Shown here: piece after piece, positions 36,397 through 44,901 of the stretch
Layout: every line of letters starts with the position of its first letter
Numbering within the stretch: position 1 is the first letter of the stretch
Assembly: GCA_949288415.1 (NCBI GenBank)
Contig: CASEKE010000045.1
Span: 92,368-156,367, forward strand
DNA length: 64,000 nt
Origin: an uncultured Spirochaetales bacterium
Lineage (GTDB): Bacteria; Spirochaetota; Spirochaetia; Sphaerochaetales; Sphaerochaetaceae
Direction of reading: 5' to 3'
The notes under the pieces: generated by a model
Databases searched by the model: none
What the model saw: only the letters and a program-made list of their open reading frames with translations
Told to the model about the DNA's origin: nothing
Position numbers and translations under genes: made by a program

Positions 36397-39300
36397 ATGG
36401 CAGACAAAAGAATGGTTACCATTGATGGAAACACCGCTGCTGCGCATATTGCATATGCCTTCAGTGATGTAGCCGCTATTTATCCTATTACTCCTTCATC
36501 ACCGATGGGCGAGTATGCAGAGCAGTGGTCCTCCACAGGAAGGGAGAACCTCTGGGGCAAGAAGGTCGACATCATGGAGATGCAGAGCGAGGCAGGTGCG
36601 GCCGGTGCCGTACATGGTGCACTCGCCGCAGGCGCACTCACGACGACCTTCACAGCATCGCAGGGTCTTCTCCTGATGATTCCGAACATGTACAAGATCG
36701 CAGGTGAGATGATTCCTACCGTCTTCCATGTTTCCGCAAGAGCTCTTGCCGCGCAGTCCCTTTCCATCTTCGGAGATCATTCCGACGTCATGGCATGCCG
36801 CAATACCGGTTTTGCAATGACTTGCGCATCTTCCATCCAGGAGACGATGGACATCGCTCTCGTAGCACACCTTTCCACTCTCGAGGCTCAGGTTCCTTTC
36901 CTCAACTTCTTCGACGGATTCAGAACTTCCCACGAGATCCAGAAGGTCGAGGAGATTTCCTACGACGACATCAGGACTCTCGTCGACGAGAAGTATATCG
37001 AGAGATTCAGAAACAGAGCACAGCGCCCTGAGCATCCGATGACCAAGGTCGCCGCCCAGAACGAGGACGTATACTTCCAGGGCAGGGAAACTGTCAACAA
37101 GTACTACGACGCAGTTCCTGGAATCGTTCAGAAGTACATGGACAAGGTCGCCGGAATCACCGGAAGGCAGTACCACCTCTTCGATTATGTCGGAGCCCCC
37201 GATGCTACAGATGTCGTAATTGTCATGGGCTCTGCAGCAGACACCTTCGAGTGGGTTGTCGACTACGTCAATCAGAGAGGCGGAAAGGTCGGACTTGTGA
37301 AGGTCAGACTTTACAGGCCGTTCAGTGCCGAGCACTTTGTCTCCGTCCTTCCGAAGACAGTAAAGAAGATCGCAGTCCTCGACAGAACGAAGGAACCGGG
37401 AGCCGTTGGCGATCCGCTCTATCTCGATGTAGTCGCAGCTCTTGACCTCCAGAAGAGGACAGGCATCAAGGTCATCGGCGGAAGGTATGGACTTTCCTCC
37501 AAGGACTTCACTCCTACCCATGCAAAGGCTGTCTACGACTTCCTCGCAAAGGACGATTGCTGGCACAACTTCACGGTCGGAATCAACGATGACGTAACCG
37601 GAAGAAGCATTCCTGTCGGCGCTCCTATCGACGTTACTCCGAAGGGTGTCGTCTCCTGCATGTTCTGGGGACTCGGATCCGATGGAACGGTCGGTGCAAA
37701 CAAGAACTCCATCAAGATCATCGGAGACAACACGGACCAGAATGCTCAGGCATATTTCGCATACGACTCCAAGAAGTCCGGCGGAATCACTATCTCCCAC
37801 CTCAGATTCGGAAAGGGCAAGCTCGATATGCCTTGGCTCATCGACCATGCCGACTTTGTCGCATGCCATAACCCGGCATACATCGGAAGATACGACATGC
37901 TTTCCGCTCTCAAGGAAGGCGGTGTATTCCTCCTCAACTCCGCGATTCCTTCCGACGAGGTCTTCAACCACCTCACGAGGAAGATGCAGGAGCAGATCAT
38001 CCAGAAGAAGATCAGGTTCTACAACATCAACGCTCTCGAGATTGCCAGAAAGGCAGGACTCGGCAGCAGGATCAACACTGTCATGCAGGCCGCATTCTTC
38101 AAGATCTCCGCAATCCTTCCCGAGCAGGAAGCCATCGACCTGATCAAGAAGTACATCAAGAAGACATTCCTCAAGAAGGGTGAGGATGTCGTCAACAAGA
38201 ACTGGGCAGCCGTAGATGGAGCAAGCGATGCTCTTGTCGAGGTCAAGGTTCCTTCCACCATCACAGAGAGCTATGAGCCGAAGAGACTTATTCCTGAAGA
38301 TGCCGACGAGTTCACGAAGAACATCATCGAGCCGATCATGCATCTTGAAGGAAACGACATTCCTGTTTCCCACATGTCCTTCGACGGAAAGCTTCCGACC
38401 GGAACGGCAAAGCTCGAGAAGAGAGGCGTCGCAGCCTATGTACCTCACTGGGATTCTTCCAAGTGCATACAGTGCAACCAGTGTGTACAGTCCTGCCCGC
38501 ATGCAGCCATCAGGGCAAAGCAGATCCTGCCGGCCGACATGGAGAAGGCTCCTTCCACATTCAAGGCCATCAAGAGCAATACGAAGAATGACAGAGATCT
38601 TCTCTTCAAGATCCAGGTCTATCCTGAGGATTGCCAGGGTTGCGGTGTATGTATCGAAGCCTGCCCGGCCAAGGAGAAGGCACTCGAGTTCAGATCCCTC
38701 GTCGACGAGAGAGAGGCCGGAGAGACCGCGAATGCGGAATTCTTCGAGAGCCTTACATATGACAACCTCGACGGACTCAACATGGGAACCGTCAAGGGTC
38801 TGCAGTTCAAGCAGCCGCTCTTCGAGTTCAGCGGTGCATGCGCAGGTTGCGGAGAGACTCCTTACGTGAAGCTTCTCAGCCAGATCTGCGGAGAGAGGGC
38901 AGTCATCGCCAACGCGACCGGATGTTCCTCCATCTATTCCGGAACATTCCCGACAATCCCGTACACAAAGAGGGCGGACGGAAGAGGACCGGCATGGGGC
39001 AATTCGCTCTTCGAAGACAATGCCGAGTACGGTCTCGGCATGAGACTTGCAGTCGATTCCAACAGGAATCTCCTCAAGATCAAGTGCGATGCTCTTCTTG
39101 CTCTCGGATGCTCCGATGCTCTCAAGGCTGCGATCGAGAAGTGCTACAGCCTCTGGGACAACGACGGAGAAGAGGGAATTACCGCTCAGAAGGAAGTCCA
39201 GGCAGTACTTGCTGCAGAGAAGCCGACTGAAGAGAACAAGGAAATCCTTGCGAAGATCGTCGAGCTGCAGGATTACTTCACTGACAAGGCTGTCCTCATC

Positions 39301-39936
39301 ATTGGTGGAGACGGATGGGCATACGATATCGGATACGGTGGTGTCGACCACGTCGTCGCTTCCGGCAAGAACGTGACGATTCTCGTCCTCGATACCGAGG
39401 TCTACTCCAACACCGGTGGACAGGCTTCCAAGTCCACCCCGATCGCTGCAGTTGCTAAGTTCGCCAACGCAGGAAAGCAGGTCGGAAAGAAGAACATGGG
39501 CTTCATGTGCATGAGCTATGGCCATGTATATGTTGCTTCCTGTGCTCTCGGATACAATAGGCTCCAGGCTCAGAAGGCCCTGCAGGAGGCAGTTGCATAC
39601 AAGGGACCGTCCATCGTATTCTGCTATGCACCTTGCATCAACCATGGTATCAACATGAGATACTCGCAGGTCGAGGCCAAGAAGGCTGTCGAGGCTGGCT
39701 ACTGGCCGCTCTACCGCTTCAACCCGGAAGCTCCGGAAGGAAAGAAGTTCACATGGGAGACCAAGCCGGCGACTGGCGACTACCAGGAGTTCATCAAGGG
39801 AGAGGTCAGATACTCTTCGCTCTACAAGACCAACCCGCAGCACGCGGACGAGCTCTTTGCAAAGGCAGCTGCCGATGCAAAGGAAAGGCTTGCATTCTAC
39901 GAGAAGTGCGGAACTGTTCTTGGAGAGATTCTCTGA
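36397..39936 (+). CDS. nifJ: Pyruvate:ferredoxin (flavodoxin) oxidoreductase
   Basis: This central fermentation enzyme oxidises pyruvate to acetyl-CoA and CO2, reducing ferredoxin. The 1179-residue single chain has the full domain order: pyrimidine-binding start (ITPSSPMGEYAEQWS), a CoA-binding middle, two 4Fe-4S motifs CIQCNQCVQSCPHAAI near residue 689 and CQGCGVCIEACPAKEKA near 745, then CAGCGETPY near 814 and the TPP-binding GDGWAYDIGYGG with ETEVYSNTGGQ-like segment. I start at the ATG at 36397; an in-frame TTG six codons upstream overlaps the GGAG SD. Codon use is strongly biased, as expected for a highly expressed gene. Confidence 0.96.
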   Translation: MADKRMVTIDGNTAAAHIAYAFSDVAAIYPITPSSPMGEYAEQWSSTGRENLWGKKVDIMEMQSEAGAAGAVHGALAAGALTTTFTASQGLLLMIPNMYKIAGEMIPTVFHVSARALAAQSLSIFGDHSDVMACRNTGFAMTCASSIQETMDIALVAHLSTLEAQVPFLNFFDGFRTSHEIQKVEEISYDDIRTLVDEKYIERFRNRAQRPEHPMTKVAAQNEDVYFQGRETVNKYYDAVPGIVQKYMDKVAGITGRQYHLFDYVGAPDATDVVIVMGSAADTFEWVVDYVNQRGGKVGLVKVRLYRPFSAEHFVSVLPKTVKKIAVLDRTKEPGAVGDPLYLDVVAALDLQKRTGIKVIGGRYGLSSKDFTPTHAKAVYDFLAKDDCWHNFTVGINDDVTGRSIPVGAPIDVTPKGVVSCMFWGLGSDGTVGANKNSIKIIGDNTDQNAQAYFAYDSKKSGGITISHLRFGKGKLDMPWLIDHADFVACHNPAYIGRYDMLSALKEGGVFLLNSAIPSDEVFNHLTRKMQEQIIQKKIRFYNINALEIARKAGLGSRINTVMQAAFFKISAILPEQEAIDLIKKYIKKTFLKKGEDVVNKNWAAVDGASDALVEVKVPSTITESYEPKRLIPEDADEFTKNIIEPIMHLEGNDIPVSHMSFDGKLPTGTAKLEKRGVAAYVPHWDSSKCIQCNQCVQSCPHAAIRAKQILPADMEKAPSTFKAIKSNTKNDRDLLFKIQVYPEDCQGCGVCIEACPAKEKALEFRSLVDEREAGETANAEFFESLTYDNLDGLNMGTVKGLQFKQPLFEFSGACAGCGETPYVKLLSQICGERAVIANATGCSSIYSGTFPTIPYTKRADGRGPAWGNSLFEDNAEYGLGMRLAVDSNRNLLKIKCDALLALGCSDALKAAIEKCYSLWDNDGEEGITAQKEVQAVLAAEKPTEENKEILAKIVELQDYFTDKAVLIIGGDGWAYDIGYGGVDHVVASGKNVTILVLDTEVYSNTGGQASKSTPIAAVAKFANAGKQVGKKNMGFMCMSYGHVYVASCALGYNRLQAQKALQEAVAYKGPSIVFCYAPCINHGINMRYSQVEAKKAVEAGYWPLYRFNPEAPEGKKFTWETKPATGDYQEFIKGEVRYSSLYKTNPQHADELFAKAAADAKERLAFYEKCGTVLGEIL

Positions 39937-39955
39937 TACGCCGGATGACGGCAAC

Positions 39956-39981
39956 GGGAGGGCGATGCCCTCCCTTTTTTT
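39956..39981 (+). terminator. Terminator after PFOR
   Basis: GGGAGGGC-GAT-GCCCTCCC forms an 8-bp stem with a 3-base loop followed by seven T residues, 20 bases after the PFOR stop. It is a textbook strong terminator. Confidence 0.93.
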
Positions 39982-40020
39982 ATGCCACGTTGCATAGGGC
40001 TGAAGGTTTTTGCATTCGGT

Positions 40021-40095
40021 AAAAAAGAGCTACCTGGGATAGGTAGCTCAGCAAAGGGGGTGTGGAAAGGCTTTTATTACCACACCCTTATTCTA
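40021..40095 (-). ncRNA. Candidate small RNA ending in a strong minus-strand terminator
   Basis: Read on the minus strand, TGTTAGAAT (extended -10, near 40098-40090) is followed by hairpin GGGTGTGG..CCACACCC (40087-40058). Next comes a perfect 9-bp hairpin AGCTACCT-type (40049-40027) followed by six T residues (40026-40021). No minus-strand gene lies to the right before the response regulator 4.9 kb away, so the terminator needs its own transcript. The -10 is rather close to the first hairpin, so the real start may be elsewhere in the gap. Confidence 0.4.
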
Positions 40096-40166
40096 ACATA
40101 TTTATTTGGAATATGAAGAATTATTTTATGAATTTTATCAAATTGGACAGATTTACGGTCTTTTAT

Positions 40167-40194
40167 GCATTTGAAGCGTCCAAATGCGGTTTTT
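40167..40194 (+). terminator. Possible weak plus-strand terminator in the gap before the sugar transporter
   Basis: GCATTTG-AAGCGTC-CAAATGC (7-bp stem, 7-base loop) is followed by GG and five T residues. It could stop plus-strand transcripts entering the 40-kb gap. Confidence 0.4.
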
Positions 40195-40272
40195 GCATTT
40201 TCCCTGGCCTCTCTTTGTCCGTACGCAAGTCCTTCCGAGCTGTTACGCCGTAGGTCGGGCAGGTCGTACCCT

Positions 40273-40284
40273 TTGCCCGGGCAA
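40273..40284. promoter_or_regulatory. Perfect palindrome upstream of the sugar-binding protein gene
   Basis: TTGCCCGGGCAA is a 12-base palindrome with a central CG, the form of many LacI-family operators. It lies about 40 bases upstream of the probable -35 of the transporter operon. No LacI-type gene is in the window. Confidence 0.35.
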
Positions 40285-40321
40285 GGCGGAAAAATGTTCC
40301 AGAAAGGATAGGAATCATCCA

Positions 40322-40350
40322 TTGCCCGCAGTGAAACCCGAGTTTACACT
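40322..40350 (+). promoter_or_regulatory. Probable promoter of the sugar ABC transporter operon
   Basis: TTGCCC (40322-40327), 17 bases, TACACT (40345-40350). The leader would be about 30 bases and contains the AGGAGG SD of the first gene. Confidence 0.5.
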
Positions 40351-40385
40351 GAAATTACAAAAGGAAAAAACTTCAGGAGGTTTCA

Positions 40386-41675
40386 ATGAAGAAAGTATTG
40401 TCAGTAATGCTGGTGCTGCTTCTTGCGGTATCCTTCACCTTCGCAAACGGTTCCAAGGAGAACCAGCAGATCACGATCGAGTTCTGGACGCATGAGGACG
40501 CAGCTCGCCAGGCTCTCGAGGACAGATACATCGCCGAGTTCATGGAGATGCATCCGAATGTCAAGATCAACGTGACACGTCAGGCATCGACGAAGCTCAT
40601 CGAGCTCGTACAGACCGCATTCGCGGCGGGACAGGGCCCGACAGTGTTCAATCTTTCCATCAACGACGAGTATCCGTACATAGTCGCAGGACGCGTAGCT
40701 CCGATGGATTACGAGGCTGCCGGGTACAAGGATGCGGAAGAGGTCAAGGCAGCATATCTTGACGGAATGATCGATCCTGTGACCTATGACGGCGAAGTAT
40801 ATGGTCTTCCTCTCGAGCTCACAAACTGGTGTATCTTCATCAACAAGAAGGTATTCAGGGATGCCGGACTCGATCCTGAAGTCGACTATCCGAAGACATG
40901 GGAAGACATGGTCGAGCTTTCCCAGAAGATCGTCATCCGTGACGGCGACATCCTCATCCGCCGCGGTTTCGATTTCCGCTATCCATACTACCTCGAGGCA
41001 ATGGTTCCGATGGTCGAACAGCTTGGAGGCCAGCTCATCAGCGATGACGGCACCGAAGCGATCGTAGGCGAGGATGCATGGGTCACATGGCTGACATTCA
41101 TGCAGCAGTGGGGACCGAACGGACTCAATCTCGGATCTCCGACATATACAAACGCACGTTCGCTCTTCAACAAGGACAACAACGACATCGCAATGGCCAA
41201 TACGGGTCTCTATCAGGAGTCCAGAATCAGGACCGAGAACCCTGATTTCTACAACAGCGGCGAGTGGATGGTCGTTCCGTTCCCGGTTTTCGAGAATGCT
41301 GTAAAGGATGTAGCGGCATGCTACTACGGACATTACTACATGGTCAATGCCGACGCCGACGAGGCTACGCAGAAGATGGCTTGGAAGTTCATCGCATACA
41401 TGCTCAGCCATGGCGAGGAATATCTTGAGAACGTCGACCTCATCCAGCCTACAAAGGCACTCATGGAGTCCGATACCTTCAAGAACAAGCCGTATTCCGA
41501 CGTGTTCAGAAAGGACTTCGAGCGCGGCCACATCGTTTACTACGGAGCAGCTTCCACGGAAATCCAGTCCCAGCTCAGGACTGCGGTCGAGTCAGTAATG
41601 CTCCAGAAGGTCGATCCGAAGGCGGCATATCTCGAACTCAAGAAGAACGTACAGGAGATCATCGACGAAGGTTGA
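40386..41675 (+). CDS. Extracellular sugar-binding protein of a CUT1 ABC transporter
   Basis: This protein captures a sugar or oligosaccharide in the periplasm and delivers it to the permeases encoded downstream. The 429-residue protein starts with a signal peptide (KKVLSVMLVLLLAVSFTFA) cut before NGSKE, a form common in spirochaetal binding proteins. Family features are ITIEFWTHEDAARQ at the mature start, YGLPLELTNWC, RRGFDFRYPYYLEAMVPM and WGPNGLNLGSPTYTNARSLFN. The ligand is unknown. AGGAGG precedes the ATG. A GC-rich hairpin follows the gene, probably giving it higher expression than the permeases. It is paralogous to the protein at 43585. Confidence 0.9.
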   Translation: MKKVLSVMLVLLLAVSFTFANGSKENQQITIEFWTHEDAARQALEDRYIAEFMEMHPNVKINVTRQASTKLIELVQTAFAAGQGPTVFNLSINDEYPYIVAGRVAPMDYEAAGYKDAEEVKAAYLDGMIDPVTYDGEVYGLPLELTNWCIFINKKVFRDAGLDPEVDYPKTWEDMVELSQKIVIRDGDILIRRGFDFRYPYYLEAMVPMVEQLGGQLISDDGTEAIVGEDAWVTWLTFMQQWGPNGLNLGSPTYTNARSLFNKDNNDIAMANTGLYQESRIRTENPDFYNSGEWMVVPFPVFENAVKDVAACYYGHYYMVNADADEATQKMAWKFIAYMLSHGEEYLENVDLIQPTKALMESDTFKNKPYSDVFRKDFERGHIVYYGAASTEIQSQLRTAVESVMLQKVDPKAAYLELKKNVQEIIDEG

Positions 41676-41698
41676 TGACGCAGGACATCTTCATTAGG

Positions 41699-41719
41699 CC
41701 CTCCTCCTGGAGGAGGGCT
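41699..41719 (+). other. Intercistronic hairpin between the binding protein and permease genes
   Basis: GCCCTCCTC-CTG-GAGGAGGGC is a perfect 9-bp stem with a 3-base loop. Only two T residues follow, so it should act as a leaky terminator or a 3' mRNA stabiliser. Either would raise binding-protein mRNA above permease mRNA. Confidence 0.6.
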
Positions 41720-41741
41720 TGAATATGAAAGGAGGAGAAAG

Positions 41742-42674
41742 TTGGCCAGGAAAAAGGAAAAGACCTTCAGCATCGAGAAGCAACAGGCCAGATGGGGCTT
41801 CCTGTTCACCGTTCCATGCCTCATCTTCTTTGCCGTTTTCAGCTTCTACCCGATCATATATGCATTCGTGACAAGCCTTACGGATAGGCAGGCCATTGCA
41901 AGGACCAGCAAGTTCATCGGCTTGGACAACTATATCTATATTTTCACCAAAGACAACGGCGGATTTCCGCTTTCAAATTCGATAAGGGCGACCTTGGTGT
42001 TCACATTCGGAACGTTCATTCCGATGATAGTGATCTCTCTTATCGTTGCAGTCTTCCTGATGCAGCTCAGGAAGGACAAGCAGAGAGGATTCCTGCAGCT
42101 GATGTACTATACCCCTGCAGTCCTTTCATCGGTCGTTGCTGCCGCGATCTGGATGATAATCTTCGATCCAAGAGGACTCATGAATCAGATCTCCAACTTC
42201 GTAATGAGAACAAGCGGTGTCGACTACGGGTGGCTCGTCGATTCGACGATGTTGCAGATTTCGACGATGCTTATATATTTCTGGAAGTACATAGGATACT
42301 TCGTGATACTCTTCATAACAGGCCTTGCCGCAATTCCGACGACGATCTACGAGGCAGCTACTGTAGATGGATCGTCCAGATGGCATACCTTCTGGAGAAT
42401 CACCCTTCCTCTTCTGAGACCGACGACTGTCATGGTCTCGATCATGGCAATGCTACAGTGCCTGAAGACATTCAGTACGCAGTACATGCTCTTCCAGGGG
42501 GGATCGTCGAGAGCCCCGATCGATGTCATCACGATGAACATCTACTTCACGGGAATCAGGAACGGCAGACTGGGAAGGGCATCTGCGATGAGTATCGTGC
42601 TCTTCGTCATTATGCTGTTCTTCACCTACCTCCAGCTTCTTTCCAACAAGAAGAGCGAGGACGTCGAATACTAG
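41742..42674 (+). CDS. Sugar ABC transporter permease (MalF-type)
   Basis: This is one of two membrane subunits forming the sugar channel. The 310-residue protein has six membrane segments and the EAA loop EAATVDGSSRWHTFWRITLPLLRPT that contacts the ATPase. The start codon is TTG at 41742, preceded by AGGAGG at normal spacing; no suitable in-frame ATG exists near the N-terminus. The second permease gene starts ten bases after its stop. No ATPase gene is in the cluster, so a shared MsmX/UgpC-type ATPase elsewhere is likely. Confidence 0.92.
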   Translation: MARKKEKTFSIEKQQARWGFLFTVPCLIFFAVFSFYPIIYAFVTSLTDRQAIARTSKFIGLDNYIYIFTKDNGGFPLSNSIRATLVFTFGTFIPMIVISLIVAVFLMQLRKDKQRGFLQLMYYTPAVLSSVVAAAIWMIIFDPRGLMNQISNFVMRTSGVDYGWLVDSTMLQISTMLIYFWKYIGYFVILFITGLAAIPTTIYEAATVDGSSRWHTFWRITLPLLRPTTVMVSIMAMLQCLKTFSTQYMLFQGGSSRAPIDVITMNIYFTGIRNGRLGRASAMSIVLFVIMLFFTYLQLLSNKKSEDVEY

Positions 42675-42684
42675 GAGGACCGAT

Positions 42685-43560
42685 ATGAACAAATTCGTAG
42701 GAAAGGTGACGATCACAGAGGTCGTAGCCTGGATCATACTCATTTTCGTCCTGTTCTTCACGGTCACTCCGATCCTGTTCATGATCACTGCATCCTTCAT
42801 GGACAGCAAGCAGATTCTTGCCATGCCGTTCCACTGGATTCCGTCGCGTGAGTACTTCACATCTTCCTCCAGGACGTTCCTGACGAACTTCCAGAGGGCG
42901 ATAATGGGAAACAACAACAATCCGACGTTCTTCAGGAATCTGCTGAATTCGCTCATAGTAGCTGTGACCGACAGCGTGACCACTGTCCTTCTTGCCTCTC
43001 TTTGCGGATATGGACTTGCGAAATTCAAGTTCCGCGGAAGGAACCTGGTCTTCATGTCGATCATGGCGACCATGATGATACCGTTCGAGGCAATCATGAT
43101 TCCGCTGTACATGGTCACGACCAGCATGAAGATGGTCAATACTTATCGTGGTCTGATAATCCCGTTCATGGTATCCGCATTCGGAGTGTTCCAGATGAGA
43201 CAGTATCTTCTCACGTTCCCGTCCGAGTATCTGGACGCATCGAGAGTCGACGGACTCACCGAACCCGGGATCTATGCCAAGGTCGTACTTCCCAACTGCA
43301 AGCCCGTCATCGCCACATTGGGAATTCTTTCGTTCCGCAACCAGTGGGACAATCTTCTTTGGCCTCTCCTCGTCGCACAGAGCGAGACAATGAAGACCAT
43401 TCCTCTCTATATCACGAAGTTCAGCGAGGAGAAGATGACAGACGAAGGCGCGATGATGGCCTGTGCCTTCCTTGCATCCATTCCGATGTTCATACTGTTC
43501 TTCACCCTGAGCCGGTACTTCCTCGGTGGAGCTGCCGTTTATGACTCCAGAAAGGGCTGA
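42685..43560 (+). CDS. Sugar ABC transporter permease (MalG-type)
   Basis: This is the second membrane subunit of the transporter. The 291-residue protein has six membrane segments and the EAA loop LDASRVDGLTEPGIYAKVVLPNCKP, followed by FRNQWDNLLWPLLVAQ, typical of MalG-type subunits. The ATG has an AGGAGG SD. The gene is followed within 25 bases by a second, paralogous binding protein with its own promoter. Confidence 0.92.
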   Translation: MNKFVGKVTITEVVAWIILIFVLFFTVTPILFMITASFMDSKQILAMPFHWIPSREYFTSSSRTFLTNFQRAIMGNNNNPTFFRNLLNSLIVAVTDSVTTVLLASLCGYGLAKFKFRGRNLVFMSIMATMMIPFEAIMIPLYMVTTSMKMVNTYRGLIIPFMVSAFGVFQMRQYLLTFPSEYLDASRVDGLTEPGIYAKVVLPNCKPVIATLGILSFRNQWDNLLWPLLVAQSETMKTIPLYITKFSEEKMTDEGAMMACAFLASIPMFILFFTLSRYFLGGAAVYDSRKG

Positions 43561-43564
43561 GCTG

Positions 43565-43573
43565 TGGTATAAT
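43565..43573 (+). promoter_or_regulatory. Extended -10 promoter of the second binding protein gene
   Basis: TGGTATAAT is an extended -10 that ends 11 bases before the ATG at 43585. No SD precedes that ATG. This gives the second binding protein a transcript independent of the transporter operon. Confidence 0.6.
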
Positions 43574-43584
43574 GTATTCCAGAC

Positions 43585-44901
43585 ATGAAGGACAAGTCTA
43601 GAAATATTCTTATCACTTTGGCAGTGCTCCTGATCGTCGCATCGGGAGCGCTTGTCGTATATACGCTTGCCTCGTCCGGCAATGTTGCTTCCGAACCGAT
43701 CACGCTGACGTATTGGACACATGTGGACGAGAAGAGAAAAGTTCTCGAGGAACAGCTTATCGAGGAGTTCGAGCTCGCTCATCCCGGAGTGAGCGTAAAA
43801 CGCATGGAATACACGGCTACCGAGATGCTCGGAGTCATCTCCAGAAGCTTCCAGGCAGGCAGTGCCCCGGATTTCTTCAACTTCCCGGCGGAGGGCTTTT
43901 CCGAGCTGCTGGCTGCCGGCTATCTTGCCCCTGTGGACTACGAGGCTGCAGGTTTTTCGTCTGCAGACGATCTTGAGGCGACATATCTCGACGGAGTTTT
44001 GGAGGCTCTTGAGAAGGATGGTGAATTCTACGGCATTCCGCTTGAGCTTACCTCGTGGTGCCTGTATGTGAACAAGCGTATCTTCAGGGAAGCTGGCCTC
44101 GATCCGGAGAAGGACTATCCGAGAACGTGGGAGCAGATGGTAGACATCTCGTCCCGCCTCGTGGAGCGCGATGGAAGCATACTGCTTGCACGTGGTTTCG
44201 ATTTCCGATATCCGTATTACCTGGCATTCTTCGTGCCGATGGCGGAGCAGCTTGGCGGGTCTCTCGTGTCCGATGACGGGAAAAACTTCGTAGTAGGCGA
44301 CGATGCCTGGGAAAAGGCTTTTTCCTTCATGGCAGAGTGGGGGCCGAACGGACTGAACCTAGGATCTCCTACGTATATCAATGCCAGAGCTCTGTTCAAT
44401 CACGAGGAGATTGCCATGTGTCTTTCCGGATTGTATCAGGAGAGCCGTATGGAGACGGACAATCCATCTTTCTTTGCAAGCGACGATTGGATGGTGGCTC
44501 CGTTTCCGGTGTTCGAGAACGCCGTCCGGAACGTAGGTACCAGCCCATATGTGCATTTTTTTGCGGTCAACTCCTCTTCTTCGAACGAGGTGCAGAAGCT
44601 TTGCTGGGAGCTCATAGGGCTCTTTGCGGCACATGGCGAGGACTATCTAAGGCAGATAAGGCTCATCGTTCCGCGCAAGGATCTTCTTTCTTCCCCGCTG
44701 TTCGAGGAGATGCCGTATAGCGCAGTGTTCCTTTCCGACATGGAAAAGAGCGATCCGATCTATTCCGGTCCGCATGCGGCGGATATTCAGTCCCTGATCG
44801 GCGAGACGGTGGAGAATGTCATGCTCAGAGGAGAGGACCCAGCCAAGGCTGTGATAAGTCTCAGAGCTGCAATAGCGGAGCTGTTTTCCGACCGACTATG
44901 A
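43585..44901 (+). CDS. Second solute-binding protein, probably membrane-anchored
   Basis: The 438-residue protein is a clear paralogue of the binding protein at 40386. It shares YWTHVDEKRKVLEE, YGIPLELTSWCLYVNKRIF, ARGFDFRYPYYLAFFVPM and WGPNGLNLGSPTYINARALFN. Its N-terminus (KDKSRNILITLAVLLIVASGALVVYTLASSGN) is a membrane segment with no NGSKE-like or convincing cleavage site, so it may remain anchored. That would suit a sensing co-receptor for the nearby histidine kinase; this is inference. It has its own extended -10 promoter and probably a near-leaderless mRNA. Its stop overlaps that of the convergent response regulator gene by six bases. Confidence 0.82.
   Translation: MKDKSRNILITLAVLLIVASGALVVYTLASSGNVASEPITLTYWTHVDEKRKVLEEQLIEEFELAHPGVSVKRMEYTATEMLGVISRSFQAGSAPDFFNFPAEGFSELLAAGYLAPVDYEAAGFSSADDLEATYLDGVLEALEKDGEFYGIPLELTSWCLYVNKRIFREAGLDPEKDYPRTWEQMVDISSRLVERDGSILLARGFDFRYPYYLAFFVPMAEQLGGSLVSDDGKNFVVGDDAWEKAFSFMAEWGPNGLNLGSPTYINARALFNHEEIAMCLSGLYQESRMETDNPSFFASDDWMVAPFPVFENAVRNVGTSPYVHFFAVNSSSSNEVQKLCWELIGLFAAHGEDYLRQIRLIVPRKDLLSSPLFEEMPYSAVFLSDMEKSDPIYSGPHAADIQSLIGETVENVMLRGEDPAKAVISLRAAIAELFSDRL

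Noticed and set aside
36499..39954. 1151-codon open frame antisense to PFOR
   Set aside because: It is the exact complement of a strongly codon-biased gene. The product is Leu/Ser/Asp/Val/Arg-rich without domains, and there is no SD. PFOR motifs on the plus strand are unambiguous.
40077..40495. Short frames on both strands in the gap before the sugar-binding protein
   Set aside because: No SD, no homology, and they overlap hairpins, the promoter or the signal-peptide coding region. The gap reads better as regulatory or non-coding.
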